The notes under the pieces were generated by a model, which saw nothing but the letters and a program-made list of their open reading frames with translations, was not told the origin of the DNA and searched no databases. This document shows positions 7,243 to 21,414 of a stretch of DNA of 64,000 nt, one piece after another. Source of the stretch: an uncultured Pelagibacteraceae bacterium. Lineage in GTDB: Bacteria; Pseudomonadota; Alphaproteobacteria; Pelagibacterales; Pelagibacteraceae. A program made the position numbers and the translations under genes. The stretch spans positions 124,001 through 188,000 of the forward strand of contig CACGJO010000001.1 of NCBI GenBank assembly GCA_902573425.1, read 5' to 3'. The stretch's first letter is position 1; the number at the start of each line of letters is the position of its first letter.

Positions 7243-8604
7243 ATGAAAAAAATTTTGATAATTGGATTTATAAATATTATATTTTTATCGCTGGTTGCTT
7301 TTTTTACTTATAACTATGTGATTAGTAAAAAAAATCGTGTGAAAATTCTTGAAGAAGAAATTATTAAACTTCAGAGTGAAATTGACTCTATACCAATTTC
7401 TCAAGAAAGCTTAACTTTGTCAGATTTTGTATCTCAGAAATTCACAGTAAAAAATATTAATTATACTTTGAGAAAAAAAAAAGTATCAGATTTGACAACC
7501 TCTAAACATCCGGGAAGTATTGGTAATAGTTACATTCAAAGTAATGAGGGAAAACTATTTGTAGCTTCTGCAAATGGAATTTTTAGTTTTATAGAACTTG
7601 AACAGTTTTTTTTAGAAAATGCCAAATTAAATATTATTCAATCAAATATTAAAGATATTATTAAAAATCCAAAATTTTATGCTCGTTCAGCCTATGGAAT
7701 AAAAGACCTGCTCATATACAAAAATAAATTTTACATTTCGTATACAAATGAATTAAAAAAAGATTGTTATAATACCTCAATATTAGTATCTGAAATAAGT
7801 ACCAAAAAATTAACTTTTAAAAAGTTTTTTGAACCGAAAGAATGTATTAAATCTTCAAATAAGGAGTATAGTCCCCATCAATCTGGAGGTAGAATGGTTC
7901 CATATGTAGGGGATAATATTTTATTTACAGTTGGGGAATATAGATTTAGAGATCACGCACAAAACAAAAAAAATATTTTTGGAAAAATACTATCCTTAAA
8001 TTTATCAAATGGAAGAAAAAATATTATATCTATGGGTCATAGAAATCCACAGGGATTATTTTTTGATAATAAAAAAAATATAGTTTTTTCTACTGAACAT
8101 GGACCAGCTGGTGGAGATGAAATTAACATAAATTTTTCCCCAGGTAAAAATATTGAAAATTTTGGGTGGCCTATATCCTCATATGGTGAGCATTATAAAG
8201 AAGGTGGTATTGCTTACCACACCGGTTATGAAAGCAATGAAAGAGAAAATAAGAAATACAAAATTTGGCCACTCCATAAATCTCATCAAGACCATGGTTT
8301 TTTAGAACCTTTAAAATATTTTACGCCCTCAATAGCTATATCAGAGATAGTTTCGGTTAATGAAAATTTCAATAATATTTCTGATGAACAAATTTTTGTT
8401 GCTGCTATGGGAAATAAAATTCAAGAAGGAGATTTATCTTTGCATTGGTTTATTTTAAATAAAAATTTTAAAATTCAGTCTCACAACATTATTAAATTTA
8501 ATGAGAGGATTCGAGATTTGGTCTATGACGTTAATTCAAATAAAATTTTTTTATTTTTAGAAAGTTCTTCATCGATTGGTGTTTTTCATGCTAGCGAAAA
8601 CTAA
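7243..8604 (+). CDS. membrane-anchored PQQ-type sugar dehydrogenase (GSDH family)
   Basis: A 453-residue protein. It has one N-terminal membrane segment (about 4-26), a short coiled-coil-like stretch (31-50) and then a six-bladed beta-propeller domain of the glucose/sorbosone dehydrogenase family. Family motifs include GHRNPQGL (about 265-272), EHGPAGGDEIN (285-295) and NFGWP (about 306-310). Relatives such as the soluble aldose dehydrogenase oxidise sugars using PQQ in the periplasm. Here the lack of a cleavable signal and presence of an uncleaved helix suggest an inner-membrane anchor with the propeller outside. Whether PQQ is used depends on a cofactor pathway or uptake not seen in this window. 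Its end overlaps the convergent MazG-like gene by 4 bases. Confidence 0.8.
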   Translation: MKKILIIGFINIIFLSLVAFFTYNYVISKKNRVKILEEEIIKLQSEIDSIPISQESLTLSDFVSQKFTVKNINYTLRKKKVSDLTTSKHPGSIGNSYIQSNEGKLFVASANGIFSFIELEQFFLENAKLNIIQSNIKDIIKNPKFYARSAYGIKDLLIYKNKFYISYTNELKKDCYNTSILVSEISTKKLTFKKFFEPKECIKSSNKEYSPHQSGGRMVPYVGDNILFTVGEYRFRDHAQNKKNIFGKILSLNLSNGRKNIISMGHRNPQGLFFDNKKNIVFSTEHGPAGGDEININFSPGKNIENFGWPISSYGEHYKEGGIAYHTGYESNERENKKYKIWPLHKSHQDHGFLEPLKYFTPSIAISEIVSVNENFNNISDEQIFVAAMGNKIQEGDLSLHWFILNKNFKIQSHNIIKFNERIRDLVYDVNSNKIFLFLESSSSIGVFHASEN

Positions 8605-8972
8605 TCGATAAATTTTTTTAAATTTGGTTCAAAGTAATTTGGGCCCTTCATAACTTTTCCATGTTCATTATAAATTGGTTTTCCATCTGCTCCTAGTTTG
8701 CTCATATTTGACCTTTGGACCTCATCAAAACATTTATCAAGATCTATCCCAAAAGCGTGTCCAGCCCCATAAGTAACGTATAGTATATCAGTTAGTGAGT
8801 CGGCAACCTCTTTTAAATTCTTATCATTTAAAGCTTCTCGAAATTCATCTAATTCCTCTTTTATCAAATCATACCTCAATTTAGATATTTTTTCAGATGG
8901 AAAAGCTGCTTTTGACTTTACTTCTTGTCCAAACGTTTCCATAAATTTTTTTACACTAATAAAATTTGACAT
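8601..8972 (-). CDS. MazG-like / PRA-PH-type NTP pyrophosphohydrolase
   Basis: A 123-residue all-alpha NTP pyrophosphohydrolase-like protein. The metal-binding pattern is visible as EELDEF (Glu39, Glu40, Glu43) followed by EVADSLTDILYV (Glu55, Asp58, Asp62), typical of the PF01503/MazG superfamily. The C-terminal half contains NMSKLGADGKP, seen in phage and bacterial members of this group. The likely role is hydrolysis of non-canonical or excess nucleoside triphosphates. It is probably a single-gene unit diverging from fumC. Confidence 0.75.
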   Translation of the reverse strand: MSNFISVKKFMETFGQEVKSKAAFPSEKISKLRYDLIKEELDEFREALNDKNLKEVADSLTDILYVTYGAGHAFGIDLDKCFDEVQRSNMSKLGADGKPIYNEHGKVMKGPNYFEPNLKKFID

Positions 8973-9020
8973 AAAATCTCCACAGTTAATTTATAAATTA
9001 TTTACAATTTTTAATGTTTA

Positions 9021-9037
9021 ATATAACTTGGTTATAT
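9021..9037. promoter_or_regulatory. perfect palindrome just before fumC
   Basis: ATATAAC-TTG-GTTATAT is a 7-bp perfect inverted repeat ending 2 bases before the fumC ATG and about 50 bases upstream of the divergent MazG-like gene. It could be a regulator operator or, in mRNA, a small hairpin covering the ribosome-binding region. No Shine-Dalgarno sequence is visible there. Confidence 0.5.
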
Positions 9038-9039
9038 CA

Positions 9040-10431
9040 ATGAAATATAGAACTGAATTTGATTCTATCGGAAAAATTAAAGTTCCTGGTGATAAGTATT
9101 GGGGTGCTTCTACCCAAAGATCAAATAAATACTTCGATATTGGAGATTTTTTAGTCAGGCCAATACTTATTCAATCAATAGCAATAGTAAAAAAAGCTGC
9201 TGCAATTGTTAATGTTAAAAATAAAGATTTAGAGAAGAAAATTGCTAAATACATTATCAAAGCATCAGATGAAATAATAAAAGGTAAATTAGATAGCCAT
9301 TTTCCCTTAAAAGTTTGGCAAACAGGATCGGGTACACAAACTAATATGAATGTAAACGAGGTTATTGCCAATAGAGCGATACAGATGATGGGTGGGAAGA
9401 TGGGATCTAAAAAACCAGTACATCCTAATGATCATGTAAATAAATCTCAGTCCACTAATGATGTGTTCCCAACAGCAATGCATATCGCAATAGCATTGAA
9501 AACAAAAAAAAAATTACTTCCTTCTCTGAAATTGTTAGAAAACGAATTAAAAAAAAAGACTAATGAATTCAAAAAAATTGTAAAGCTAGGTAGAACTCAT
9601 TTACAAGATGCTACTCCTTTAACTCTGGGTCAGGAATTTTCTGGTTATCACTCTCAATTAAATAAATGTATAGAGAGAATTGAAAGAGCACTTAATGAAA
9701 TTTTTTATTTAGCTCAAGGAGGAACAGCTGTTGGAACAGGTCTTAATACTAGAAAAGGTTTTGACAAAAAAATTGTTAGAGAAATAAAAAAAATAACAAA
9801 ATTACCTTTTCAACCATCTAGAAATAAATTTGCAGCATTAGCATCTCACGATCCGATTGTGAATTTTTCTGGAACAATGAATACTACAGCTGTATGTCTA
9901 ATGAAAATTGCAAACGATATAAGATTTTTGGGTTCAGGTCCAAGAGCAGGTTATGGTGAACTTATTTTGCCAGAAAATGAACCTGGATCATCTATAATGC
10001 CTGGAAAAGTAAATCCTACTCAATGTGAAGCCGTAACGATGGTATGTGTAAAAGTAATTGGAAATCATAACGGAATTACAATGGCAGGCTCTCATGGTCA
10101 TTTTGAATTAAATGTTTTTAAACCATTAATAATTCATAATATTTTACAATCCATAAATATTATGTCGGACTCGTCTTCGGCTTTTGCAAAATATTGTATC
10201 AAAGGACTTAAGGCAGATAAAAAAAGAATTAAATTTTTATTAGATAATTCTTTGATGTTAGTCACCGCACTATCTCCAAAAATAGGTTACGATAATGCTG
10301 CTAGAATTGCAAAATTAGCACATAAAAATGGAACGACTTTAAAATTTGAAGCTTTAAAATCTGGGTTGATTAAAGAAAAAGAATTTTTAAATATTGTAAA
10401 TCCTCTCAAAATGACAAAGCCCAATAGATAA
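9040..10431 (+). CDS. fumC: fumarate hydratase, class II
   Basis: Class II (iron-independent) fumarase that interconverts fumarate and L-malate in the TCA cycle as a cytoplasmic homotetramer. The superfamily signature [11 protein letters not shown] holds the mobile active-site loop (about residues 317-327). GSGTQTNMN and [10 protein letters not shown] mark the other two active-site regions. From the ATG at this position the protein is 463 residues, the normal size. An in-frame TTG 12 bases upstream lies in the middle of the palindrome and is unlikely to be the start. The two lines of evidence, signature and full-length collinearity, make the call secure. Confidence 0.96.
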   Translation: MKYRTEFDSIGKIKVPGDKYWGASTQRSNKYFDIGDFLVRPILIQSIAIVKKAAAIVNVKNKDLEKKIAKYIIKASDEIIKGKLDSHFPLKVWQTGSGTQTNMNVNEVIANRAIQMMGGKMGSKKPVHPNDHVNKSQSTNDVFPTAMHIAIALKTKKKLLPSLKLLENELKKKTNEFKKIVKLGRTHLQDATPLTLGQEFSGYHSQLNKCIERIERALNEIFYLAQGGTAVGTGLNTRKGFDKKIVREIKKITKLPFQPSRNKFAALASHDPIVNFSGTMNTTAVCLMKIANDIRFLGSGPRAGYGELILPENEPGSSIMPGKVNPTQCEAVTMVCVKVIGNHNGITMAGSHGHFELNVFKPLIIHNILQSINIMSDSSSAFAKYCIKGLKADKKRIKFLLDNSLMLVTALSPKIGYDNAARIAKLAHKNGTTLKFEALKSGLIKEKEFLNIVNPLKMTKPNR

Positions 10432-10435
10432 ATTT

Positions 10436-11878
10436 TTAATAAATTTCTTTTAAAAATTTCTTAATTTTAAAGATATCAAAAATATCAACAATCTCTTCAT
10501 TAATTACATTTTTATTAAAAGAATCTTCTAAAAGTTTAATTTGATTTTTATTTTTTATACGAACCTGATCTTTTAGTAATTTTTTAATATTAATTTTTCT
10601 ATTTTCAATATCTATTACTCCTTCGGAATACCAATTTGCTTTTTTTTGACTAAAATCATAAATACTTAATTTTCTTAAAAATTTTTTAGCATTTGTAGAC
10701 GAAAAGTTTAACTTATATGCTATTATCGGTTTCTTATTATTAACTAATATCTGCAAATTAGAATTTAAGGTACTCTCGAATGGCAATTTGGCATTTATGT
10801 CTGTTATTTTCAAATCTCCATTTTGAAAATTAAGTTTCATTTGTGTGTCTTTTAATTTTCCAAATAAAGTATCTAAAGATTTTATTTTTACGTTCATAGT
10901 GCCGTTAATTTTTTTACTAATTTTTAGATTTTTATCATTTTCATAATTTTTAAATAGTTTTCTAAAGTTAATCTGATTAATATCTAAGTTAATATTAAAA
11001 TTAAAAGGATTTTTAAATGATATTGTCCCATCAATTTTTGAGTTTAAATATTTATTTCTTAAATATGATTTTGAAATTTCAAAATTATCTTTACCTTTAA
11101 AATTTAACAATAAAATACTGTCGAAAATATTGAGTTTGAGATCCCCACTTAATTTTTTTAACGTACTTTGTTTATCAAAATTGATTTCAAGTTTTTGCTT
11201 TAAACTGGGGATATTAATTTTAAGTATTTTTTCAGAGTCAATTAAGTTTTTAAAGTTTATTTTAATATCATTATTAGAAAAATTAAATTTTGCACTAATC
11301 ATATGTTTCTTATTTCTAAATTTATTATTTAAATTTATGTTCTCAAAATTAATTATATTTTTTTGATTATCTTGAAAAATAACTTTGGAATTTTTAAATA
11401 TTACTTGTCCTTTCTTGTGATATGCAAAAAAGGCAAATATTTCGCTTAAATGTAATGGACTAATCTTAATATTTTGATTTTCAAATATAATTTTTTTAAA
11501 TTCTAATTGATCAAGATTTGAAATTTTATTTATTTTGGTTCTTATTAAGATCTTTTTTATTTCTACTGTATTTAAATTATTTTTTGCTAAATTTAGTTTT
11601 AAATTTTCGATTATTATAGTTGGACTAGGAATTGGCGAGTAAGATATATTTCCATCAATTTTACTTTTTAATTTGAATTGATCGCTAATTTTTTCCTGGA
11701 TAATATATTTTTTTGTATTGTAATCAAAATAAAATGGCTTCAAAAAGTATACCAAACAAAGTGTTAGGAAAATTAAAGCAACACTTATAAAAAAAAATTT
11801 TTTATTTAGAAACTGCTGTGGATTAAAAATCTTTTTTTTAAGCAACTGTTTGACTATTTTTGTTAGTGTGACTTTCAT
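10436..11878 (-). CDS. AsmA-like inner-membrane-anchored protein
   Basis: A 480-residue protein with a basic N-terminus, one membrane helix (about 28-46, FFFISVALIFLTLCLVYFL) and a long Lys/Asn/Ile-rich beta-type periplasmic part. The segment after the helix (DQFKLKSKIDGNISYSPIPSP, then IIIENLKLNL) resembles the N-terminal AsmA module, in which a short domain binds near the membrane and a beta-groove follows. AsmA-clan proteins help move phospholipid between membranes or support outer-membrane assembly. It is shorter than E. coli AsmA. The two genes around it are on the other strand, so it is a single-gene unit convergent with fumC. Confidence 0.65.
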   Translation of the reverse strand: MKVTLTKIVKQLLKKKIFNPQQFLNKKFFFISVALIFLTLCLVYFLKPFYFDYNTKKYIIQEKISDQFKLKSKIDGNISYSPIPSPTIIIENLKLNLAKNNLNTVEIKKILIRTKINKISNLDQLEFKKIIFENQNIKISPLHLSEIFAFFAYHKKGQVIFKNSKVIFQDNQKNIINFENINLNNKFRNKKHMISAKFNFSNNDIKINFKNLIDSEKILKINIPSLKQKLEINFDKQSTLKKLSGDLKLNIFDSILLLNFKGKDNFEISKSYLRNKYLNSKIDGTISFKNPFNFNINLDINQINFRKLFKNYENDKNLKISKKINGTMNVKIKSLDTLFGKLKDTQMKLNFQNGDLKITDINAKLPFESTLNSNLQILVNNKKPIIAYKLNFSSTNAKKFLRKLSIYDFSQKKANWYSEGVIDIENRKINIKKLLKDQVRIKNKNQIKLLEDSFNKNVINEEIVDIFDIFKIKKFLKEIY

Positions 11879-11923
11879 TTTGTTGTTTTATAAGCAATTT
11901 AATGTAAAAATAAAATGTATATA

Positions 11924-13959
11924 ATGAAAGAAAAAACAAATTTCCTTAATCAACTTAATGAGCATCAGAAAGCCGCAGTCCTTAATGTTGAGGGTCCATC
12001 GTTAGTTGTGGCGGGGGCTGGTTCTGGTAAAACTAAGGTCTTAACATCTAAATTGGCTTATTTAGTCGATCAAAAAAAAGCATGGCCTAACCAAATACTA
12101 TGCGTAACTTTCACAAACAAAGCTGCAAAGGAGATGAGGGACAGAGTGATGAAAATGTTAGGTAGTAAGTTAAATTCAATGCCTTGGCTTGGTACTTTCC
12201 ACTCAATCAGTGTGAGGTTTTTGAGAAGACACGCAGAAGCTTTGGGTCTTAAAAGTAATTTTACAATATTAGACACTGAGGACCAGAAAAAATTAATTAA
12301 AAATATTTGCAAAGGTGAAAATATAGATGCTAAGAAAATATCGCCTCAATTTATAATTTCAATTATAGATAAATGGAAAAATAGAGGTCTTTTACCAGAG
12401 GAAGTAAAACTAAATAATAAAGATATTTTTGATAATCAAATATTAAAAGTTTATAAAATTTATCAAAATAAAATTAGAGATTTGAATTCTTGTGATTTTG
12501 GGGATTTAATACTTTATTGTGTAAAACTATTTGAAAAAAATATAGATATAAGAAATATTTACTCTAATAATTTCAAGTATATTTTGGTAGACGAATATCA
12601 AGATACCAACTTTATTCAAAATAAGTGGTTAAATTTAATTGTAAATAAAAATAATAATATTTGTTGCGTTGGAGATGATGATCAGTCAATTTATAGCTGG
12701 CGAGGAGCTGAAATAAAAAATTTCCTGGGTTTCGATAAAGTTTATCCCAATTGCAAAATTTTTAGATTGGAACAAAATTATAGATCAACAAAAAATATTT
12801 TAGATATTGCTTCACACTTAATTGGGCATAATAAAGATAGACTTGGTAAGAAACTTTGGTCAGAAGGTGAGCGTGGTGACCTTGTTAAGTTAAATTGTTA
12901 TAAAAATGGAAAAGAAGAAGCCAGAGGTGTAAGTAAAATTCTTGAGGAATATTCGAAAAATAAAAATTCTTTGAACGAAATGGCGATATTAGTTCGAGCC
13001 ATATATCAAACAAGAGAATTTGAGGAAAGATTTCTTAAAGTAGGAATTAATTATAGAATTATCGGTGGAATAAAATTTTATGAAAGAGCCGAAGTTAAAG
13101 ATGCAATATGTTATTTGAGAATAATAAATCAAAAGTTTGATGATTTAGCTTTTGAGCGAATTGTAAACACACCAAGAAGAGGAATAGGTGAAACAACAAT
13201 AAAACAGCTTCACGAGTTTGCATTAAAAAACAGAGTCTGTTTGGAGGACGCTAGTCGTCAACTTCTACAAAAAAATAAGTTTAAACCAAAAATAAAAATT
13301 ATATTTTCAAATCTTTTAGATTTAATAAATAAATGGAGATCTGATCTTAAAAAAAATAAACATTATGACCTTTTAAAAATTGTACTGGATGAGTCTGGAT
13401 ATTCAGCTATGCTTAAAAATAAAAAGGACTTGGAAAATGAGAATCGTTTAGAAAATTTAAAAGAATTATTAAGAGCAATGAATGATTATGATAACTTGCA
13501 AGGTTTCTTAGAACATGTGGCTCTAGCCACCTCAATTGATCAAGAATGGAATGATGACAAAGTAAATGTAATGACAATGCACGCTGCAAAGGGTCTGGAG
13601 TTTAGTACTGTATTTTTACCAGGATGGGAAGAAGGTTTATTTCCCCATCAAAAATCTTTAGAGGAAAAAGGAGACTTGGCTTTAGAGGAAGAAAGAAGGC
13701 TTGCTTATGTTGGTATTACTAGAGCGAAAAAAAATGCTTACATATCTTTTGCAACCCAAAGAGTATGGCATGGGGAATGGATGGACAGTCTTCCTTCAAG
13801 ATTTATTAACGAGCTTCCCGAAGAAGGGATTGAAAAAAATGAAGATCAATTAAAGGATACTTCAGATGATTTTGATTTTAATCAAGACAGACTTCTTGAA
13901 AATACTGAAGAGTTCCGAAGTCCAGGATGGGCTAGATTAAAAAAAAAATTGACTAAATA

Positions 13960-13960
<1 letters not shown>
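11924..13960 (+). CDS. uvrD: UvrD/PcrA-type DNA helicase
   Basis: A superfamily 1A 3'-5' DNA helicase of about 678 residues. Walker A is GAGSGKT near the N-terminus, motif II reads DEYQDTN, motif III is GDDDQSIYSWRGA, and motif VI is RLAYVGITRAKK near residue 605. Q-motif residues NEHQKAAV precede Walker A. It is expected to act in nucleotide excision and mismatch repair and in displacing proteins from DNA. An ATG 9 bases upstream is an equally possible start. Its stop overlaps the aminopeptidase start (TAATG), showing translational coupling. PcrA and UvrD cannot be separated from sequence alone. Confidence 0.93.
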
Positions 13961-18496
<4,536 letters not shown>

Positions 18497-18542
18497 TGAC
18501 TATTAATAACAAAAAAAATACTTCCCGTAAAATTATGTTTAA

Positions 18543-19472
18543 TTAAGCGTTTACTGCTATTCTTTTTTGATTTGGAGTGATCTTTTTTAGATTTGATATA
18601 TTTTCAAGACTTTCGACAATTACGAAGTTATCCTTGTTTGATAAAATCTTTTTGAGAAATTCATTTGTGAGTAAATGACCACCGTGCATACATGAGACTG
18701 ACCCAATGATTCTCATGCCTGCTAACATAAAGTCGCCAACTAAATCCAAAATTTTGTGATTTACAAATTCATTCTTTGATCTAAGACCCGTTTCGTTTAA
18801 AACTTTGTCTCCTTTTATCACTACCGCATTATCTAAATTACCGCCTTTAGCTAAACCTAAGGATTTTACTTTTTCAATGTCCTCGTATAAACAAAATGTT
18901 CTAGCAGAATATATATTTTCTAAATTTTTATTTTTAAAATCAACACAATTTGTTTGTGATTTTATTAAGGGACTGTTTTCATAACTGAGAGTAAAAGCAA
19001 CTTTCAAACTATCTGATGATGGTTCTATAGATATTGATTTATCGTGTAGTTTTAAATCTATTTTTTTAATAATTTTAATAAATTTTCTATTCTTGTTTAA
19101 TGTTTTTAAACCAGTTTTTTTAATTTTTTCGACGAACTCAATTGATGATCCATCCATTATGGGAATTTCACCACTGTCTATTTGTACTATCAAATTATCT
19201 ACTCCACAAATATAAAGTGCTGCCATCAAATGTTCGATAGTTGAAACTGAAACTCCATGATCATTTTCTATTTTTGTACAAAGTTTTGCGGAAGAAACAT
19301 TCTGATAATTAGCTTTAATCTCATTATTATTTTTGATATCTGTTCTCTTAAATATAATACCAGTGTCGGCCTCAGCTGGTTTTAAATTAATTGAAACTTT
19401 TTTACCTAAATGCAGTCCAGTACCTGCAAAACTTATGATTTTTTTAAGTGTTTTTTGTTTATTTTCAAACAT
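18543..19472 (-). CDS. lpxC: UDP-3-O-acyl-GlcNAc deacetylase
   Basis: A 309-residue zinc deacetylase that commits UDP-3-O-acyl-GlcNAc to lipid A. Zinc-site residues are visible in EHLMAAL (His) and HKILDLVGDF (His and Asp). FAGTGLHLGK at the N-terminus and the HGGHLLTN segment near the C-terminus (catalytic His region) are typical. The ATG before FENKQKT is preferred over a TTG 15 bases upstream, since it gives the normal N-terminus. Its presence shows the cell makes lipopolysaccharide. It follows ftsA after 73 bases, where ftsZ would normally stand. Confidence 0.97.
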   Translation of the reverse strand: MFENKQKTLKKIISFAGTGLHLGKKVSINLKPAEADTGIIFKRTDIKNNNEIKANYQNVSSAKLCTKIENDHGVSVSTIEHLMAALYICGVDNLIVQIDSGEIPIMDGSSIEFVEKIKKTGLKTLNKNRKFIKIIKKIDLKLHDKSISIEPSSDSLKVAFTLSYENSPLIKSQTNCVDFKNKNLENIYSARTFCLYEDIEKVKSLGLAKGGNLDNAVVIKGDKVLNETGLRSKNEFVNHKILDLVGDFMLAGMRIIGSVSCMHGGHLLTNEFLKKILSNKDNFVIVESLENISNLKKITPNQKRIAVNA

Positions 19473-19545
19473 AAGGAAAATATACAAAAAGTTGAAATTT
19501 ACTTAAAAACAAGAAATATTTCAAAAAACTACAATAAGTTAGTTT

Positions 19546-20733
19546 TTAAAAAAAACGCTCAAAAAATCTTGAAATTATTGACTTTTTTACTTTAATTAAG
19601 GGAATAGCTTCTTTGTCCCAGCCTTTATAAATAAGTTCTGCGGCCCCTAAAAGTGCAAAAAAATCATCTAAATGCATCAATTCAATCTGGGTTTTCATTT
19701 CATCGACTCTTAAATTTTCTTCAAATAATTTTCCCAAGTGTTTTAATACTTCTTTATCTTCAAAAAAAATATCAACATTTAAAATTTTCTCTCTCGTATG
19801 TTTTAAATTTATATTTTTATTAAATAAGTAATCTGACATTTCAATGACTCTCGCGTTTATTATCTCTTTAACATGCTGAATTGTTAATTTCTTAAACTTT
19901 GATTCTATAAAAAAACTTTTATCTATATATCTTTTTTCACTAATTGTTCCTGTAAAGTCAATTTCTTTTATTAGTAGCCTTATTTCATTTTCATTTATGG
20001 AACAGAGCTTGCTAATATCCTGAATAATAGAATTTGTTCCAAACGGAAAAATTTTTGTAAAAACTAACGCTGAGTTTTCAAAAAGTGATATACTGCTTAA
20101 TTCTTTGTCAAAGTTAATTAATAAAAAATCTTTATTTTTTTTATTTTTGTTAAGTATATTTATACCACATGCTAATGGCTTAATTATTATTCTATCAATT
20201 TTTAAACCACTATTATCAAACAGTGCCTTTATATTTTTTAGATTATTTTTTGGTAATGAAATAAATGTCATATTCAAGCTTAAATTATCTCCGTGTAAAT
20301 TAAGTGGAATCTTATTTTTTTTTATCTTATCTAAAATAAAATTAGAATTTATTATATGTAAAACAGAATTATTTTCTTGATTTTTTGATATTGATATTTG
20401 GGCTTCATTTAAAATATATTCTAAATCTCTTTTTTCTACTTTAGATCCATTGAGTATTTTGAATCCGGAAAGATTTGTACAAGAAATTTCAGGTTCATTT
20501 ATTACTAAGGATATATTTTTAAAAATATTCCCTGACTCTTTTTCAAGATCTTTTATATCTTCATTAATTTTTTTTGCTGTATGTTCGAAGTCAAGTATTT
20601 TACTTTTTTTTATACCGTTGTTTTTAAAAATCCTTTTTAATAAGATTTTATGATCAGAATTTTCATCAAATTTTGCTACAACATAACGTACGTTGTCGTC
20701 TACAATTTCAGCTATCAAAAAGTCTTGGCTCAT
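19546..20733 (-). CDS. ftsA: cell division protein FtsA (divergent)
   Basis: A 395-residue actin-like division protein that tethers FtsZ to the membrane. The sequence is diverged, but the order of domains fits: an N-terminal ATPase segment (LIAEIVDDNVRYVVA), an SHS2-like insertion, the second phosphate region PFGTNSIIQDISK, the late LLGAAELIYKG segment, and a C-terminal amphipathic helix KKSIISRFFERFF suited to membrane binding. Its position between ftsQ and lpxC supports the call. ftsZ, its partner, is not next door but 14 kb upstream at the head of the same run. Confidence 0.85.
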   Translation of the reverse strand: MSQDFLIAEIVDDNVRYVVAKFDENSDHKILLKRIFKNNGIKKSKILDFEHTAKKINEDIKDLEKESGNIFKNISLVINEPEISCTNLSGFKILNGSKVEKRDLEYILNEAQISISKNQENNSVLHIINSNFILDKIKKNKIPLNLHGDNLSLNMTFISLPKNNLKNIKALFDNSGLKIDRIIIKPLACGINILNKNKKNKDFLLINFDKELSSISLFENSALVFTKIFPFGTNSIIQDISKLCSINENEIRLLIKEIDFTGTISEKRYIDKSFFIESKFKKLTIQHVKEIINARVIEMSDYLFNKNINLKHTREKILNVDIFFEDKEVLKHLGKLFEENLRVDEMKTQIELMHLDDFFALLGAAELIYKGWDKEAIPLIKVKKSIISRFFERFF

Positions 20734-20739
20734 AATTAT

Positions 20740-21414
20740 CTATTCCAAAATAAGTTGACCATTTATTCTGAAATCAAATATTTTAAAATTATTAAAATTA
20801 TCTTTATCATAGATCGATATGAATTTTTCAATAGAACTTTCAAATCTTTCTGTTGGTAACTTTATAATTTTGCCACTCCTTAAAATGATATCCCATCTAT
20901 TAATATTAAAATATTTAAATTCTTCTATTAATTCTGTCTCAAAATTAACTTTTTTTAAAGTTTCATAGAAATTGAAAAAATTTTTTTTAGCATTCATACC
21001 TGAAACAGTTGGTAAACTATTAAATTTATCTAAATCATAATTTGAAACAATATTACCCATTTCTAATAGAAGTATTTTTTTATTATTTTCAATAAGTATA
21101 GCTATTGGTTCATTTTCTTTAAGAATTATATTTAAAGTGTCGGGATAATTTTTTTTAATTTTAATCTCTTTAATGAAACTAAATTCACTAGCTATTTTTT
21201 TTATTTCTTTACTGTTAAAAAAAAAGAGGCTTTCACCAAAAAACTTATTTATTTTGCTTTTAAAATCAGTCTCGTTAACATTTATTATTCCATTAATATT
21301 AATATTTTCTATTGAAAAAATTGAAATTTTTTTTTTTTGTGTTGAATTCAGACTGTATGTAGACAAAAAGACAAATATAAATAACCATATAAATAAATTT
21401 TTTTTTGTTTTCAT
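20740..21414 (-). CDS. ftsQ: cell division protein FtsQ
   Basis: A 224-residue single-pass divisome protein. It has one N-terminal membrane helix (about 7-22), then a POTRA-type domain (FSIENININGIINVNETDF to IKIKKNYPDTLNIILKENEP) and a beta domain. FtsQ bridges the early and late division proteins through FtsB/FtsL. The spacing is typical: it overlaps ddl by 4 bases and precedes ftsA by 6 bases. Sequence conservation is low apart from the POTRA motif, so position adds much of the confidence. Confidence 0.88.
   Translation of the reverse strand: MKTKKNLFIWLFIFVFLSTYSLNSTQKKKISIFSIENININGIINVNETDFKSKINKFFGESLFFFNSKEIKKIASEFSFIKEIKIKKNYPDTLNIILKENEPIAILIENNKKILLLEMGNIVSNYDLDKFNSLPTVSGMNAKKNFFNFYETLKKVNFETELIEEFKYFNINRWDIILRSGKIIKLPTERFESSIEKFISIYDKDNFNNFKIFDFRINGQLILE

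Noticed and set aside
9028-9039. TTG start four codons upstream of the fumC ATG.
   Set aside because: It lies in the loop of the palindrome and the ATG gives the normal FumC N-terminus and length.
19473-19545. Possible remnant or hidden ftsZ piece in the ftsA-lpxC gap.
   Set aside because: Only 73 AT-rich bases with no FtsZ-like reading in any frame.
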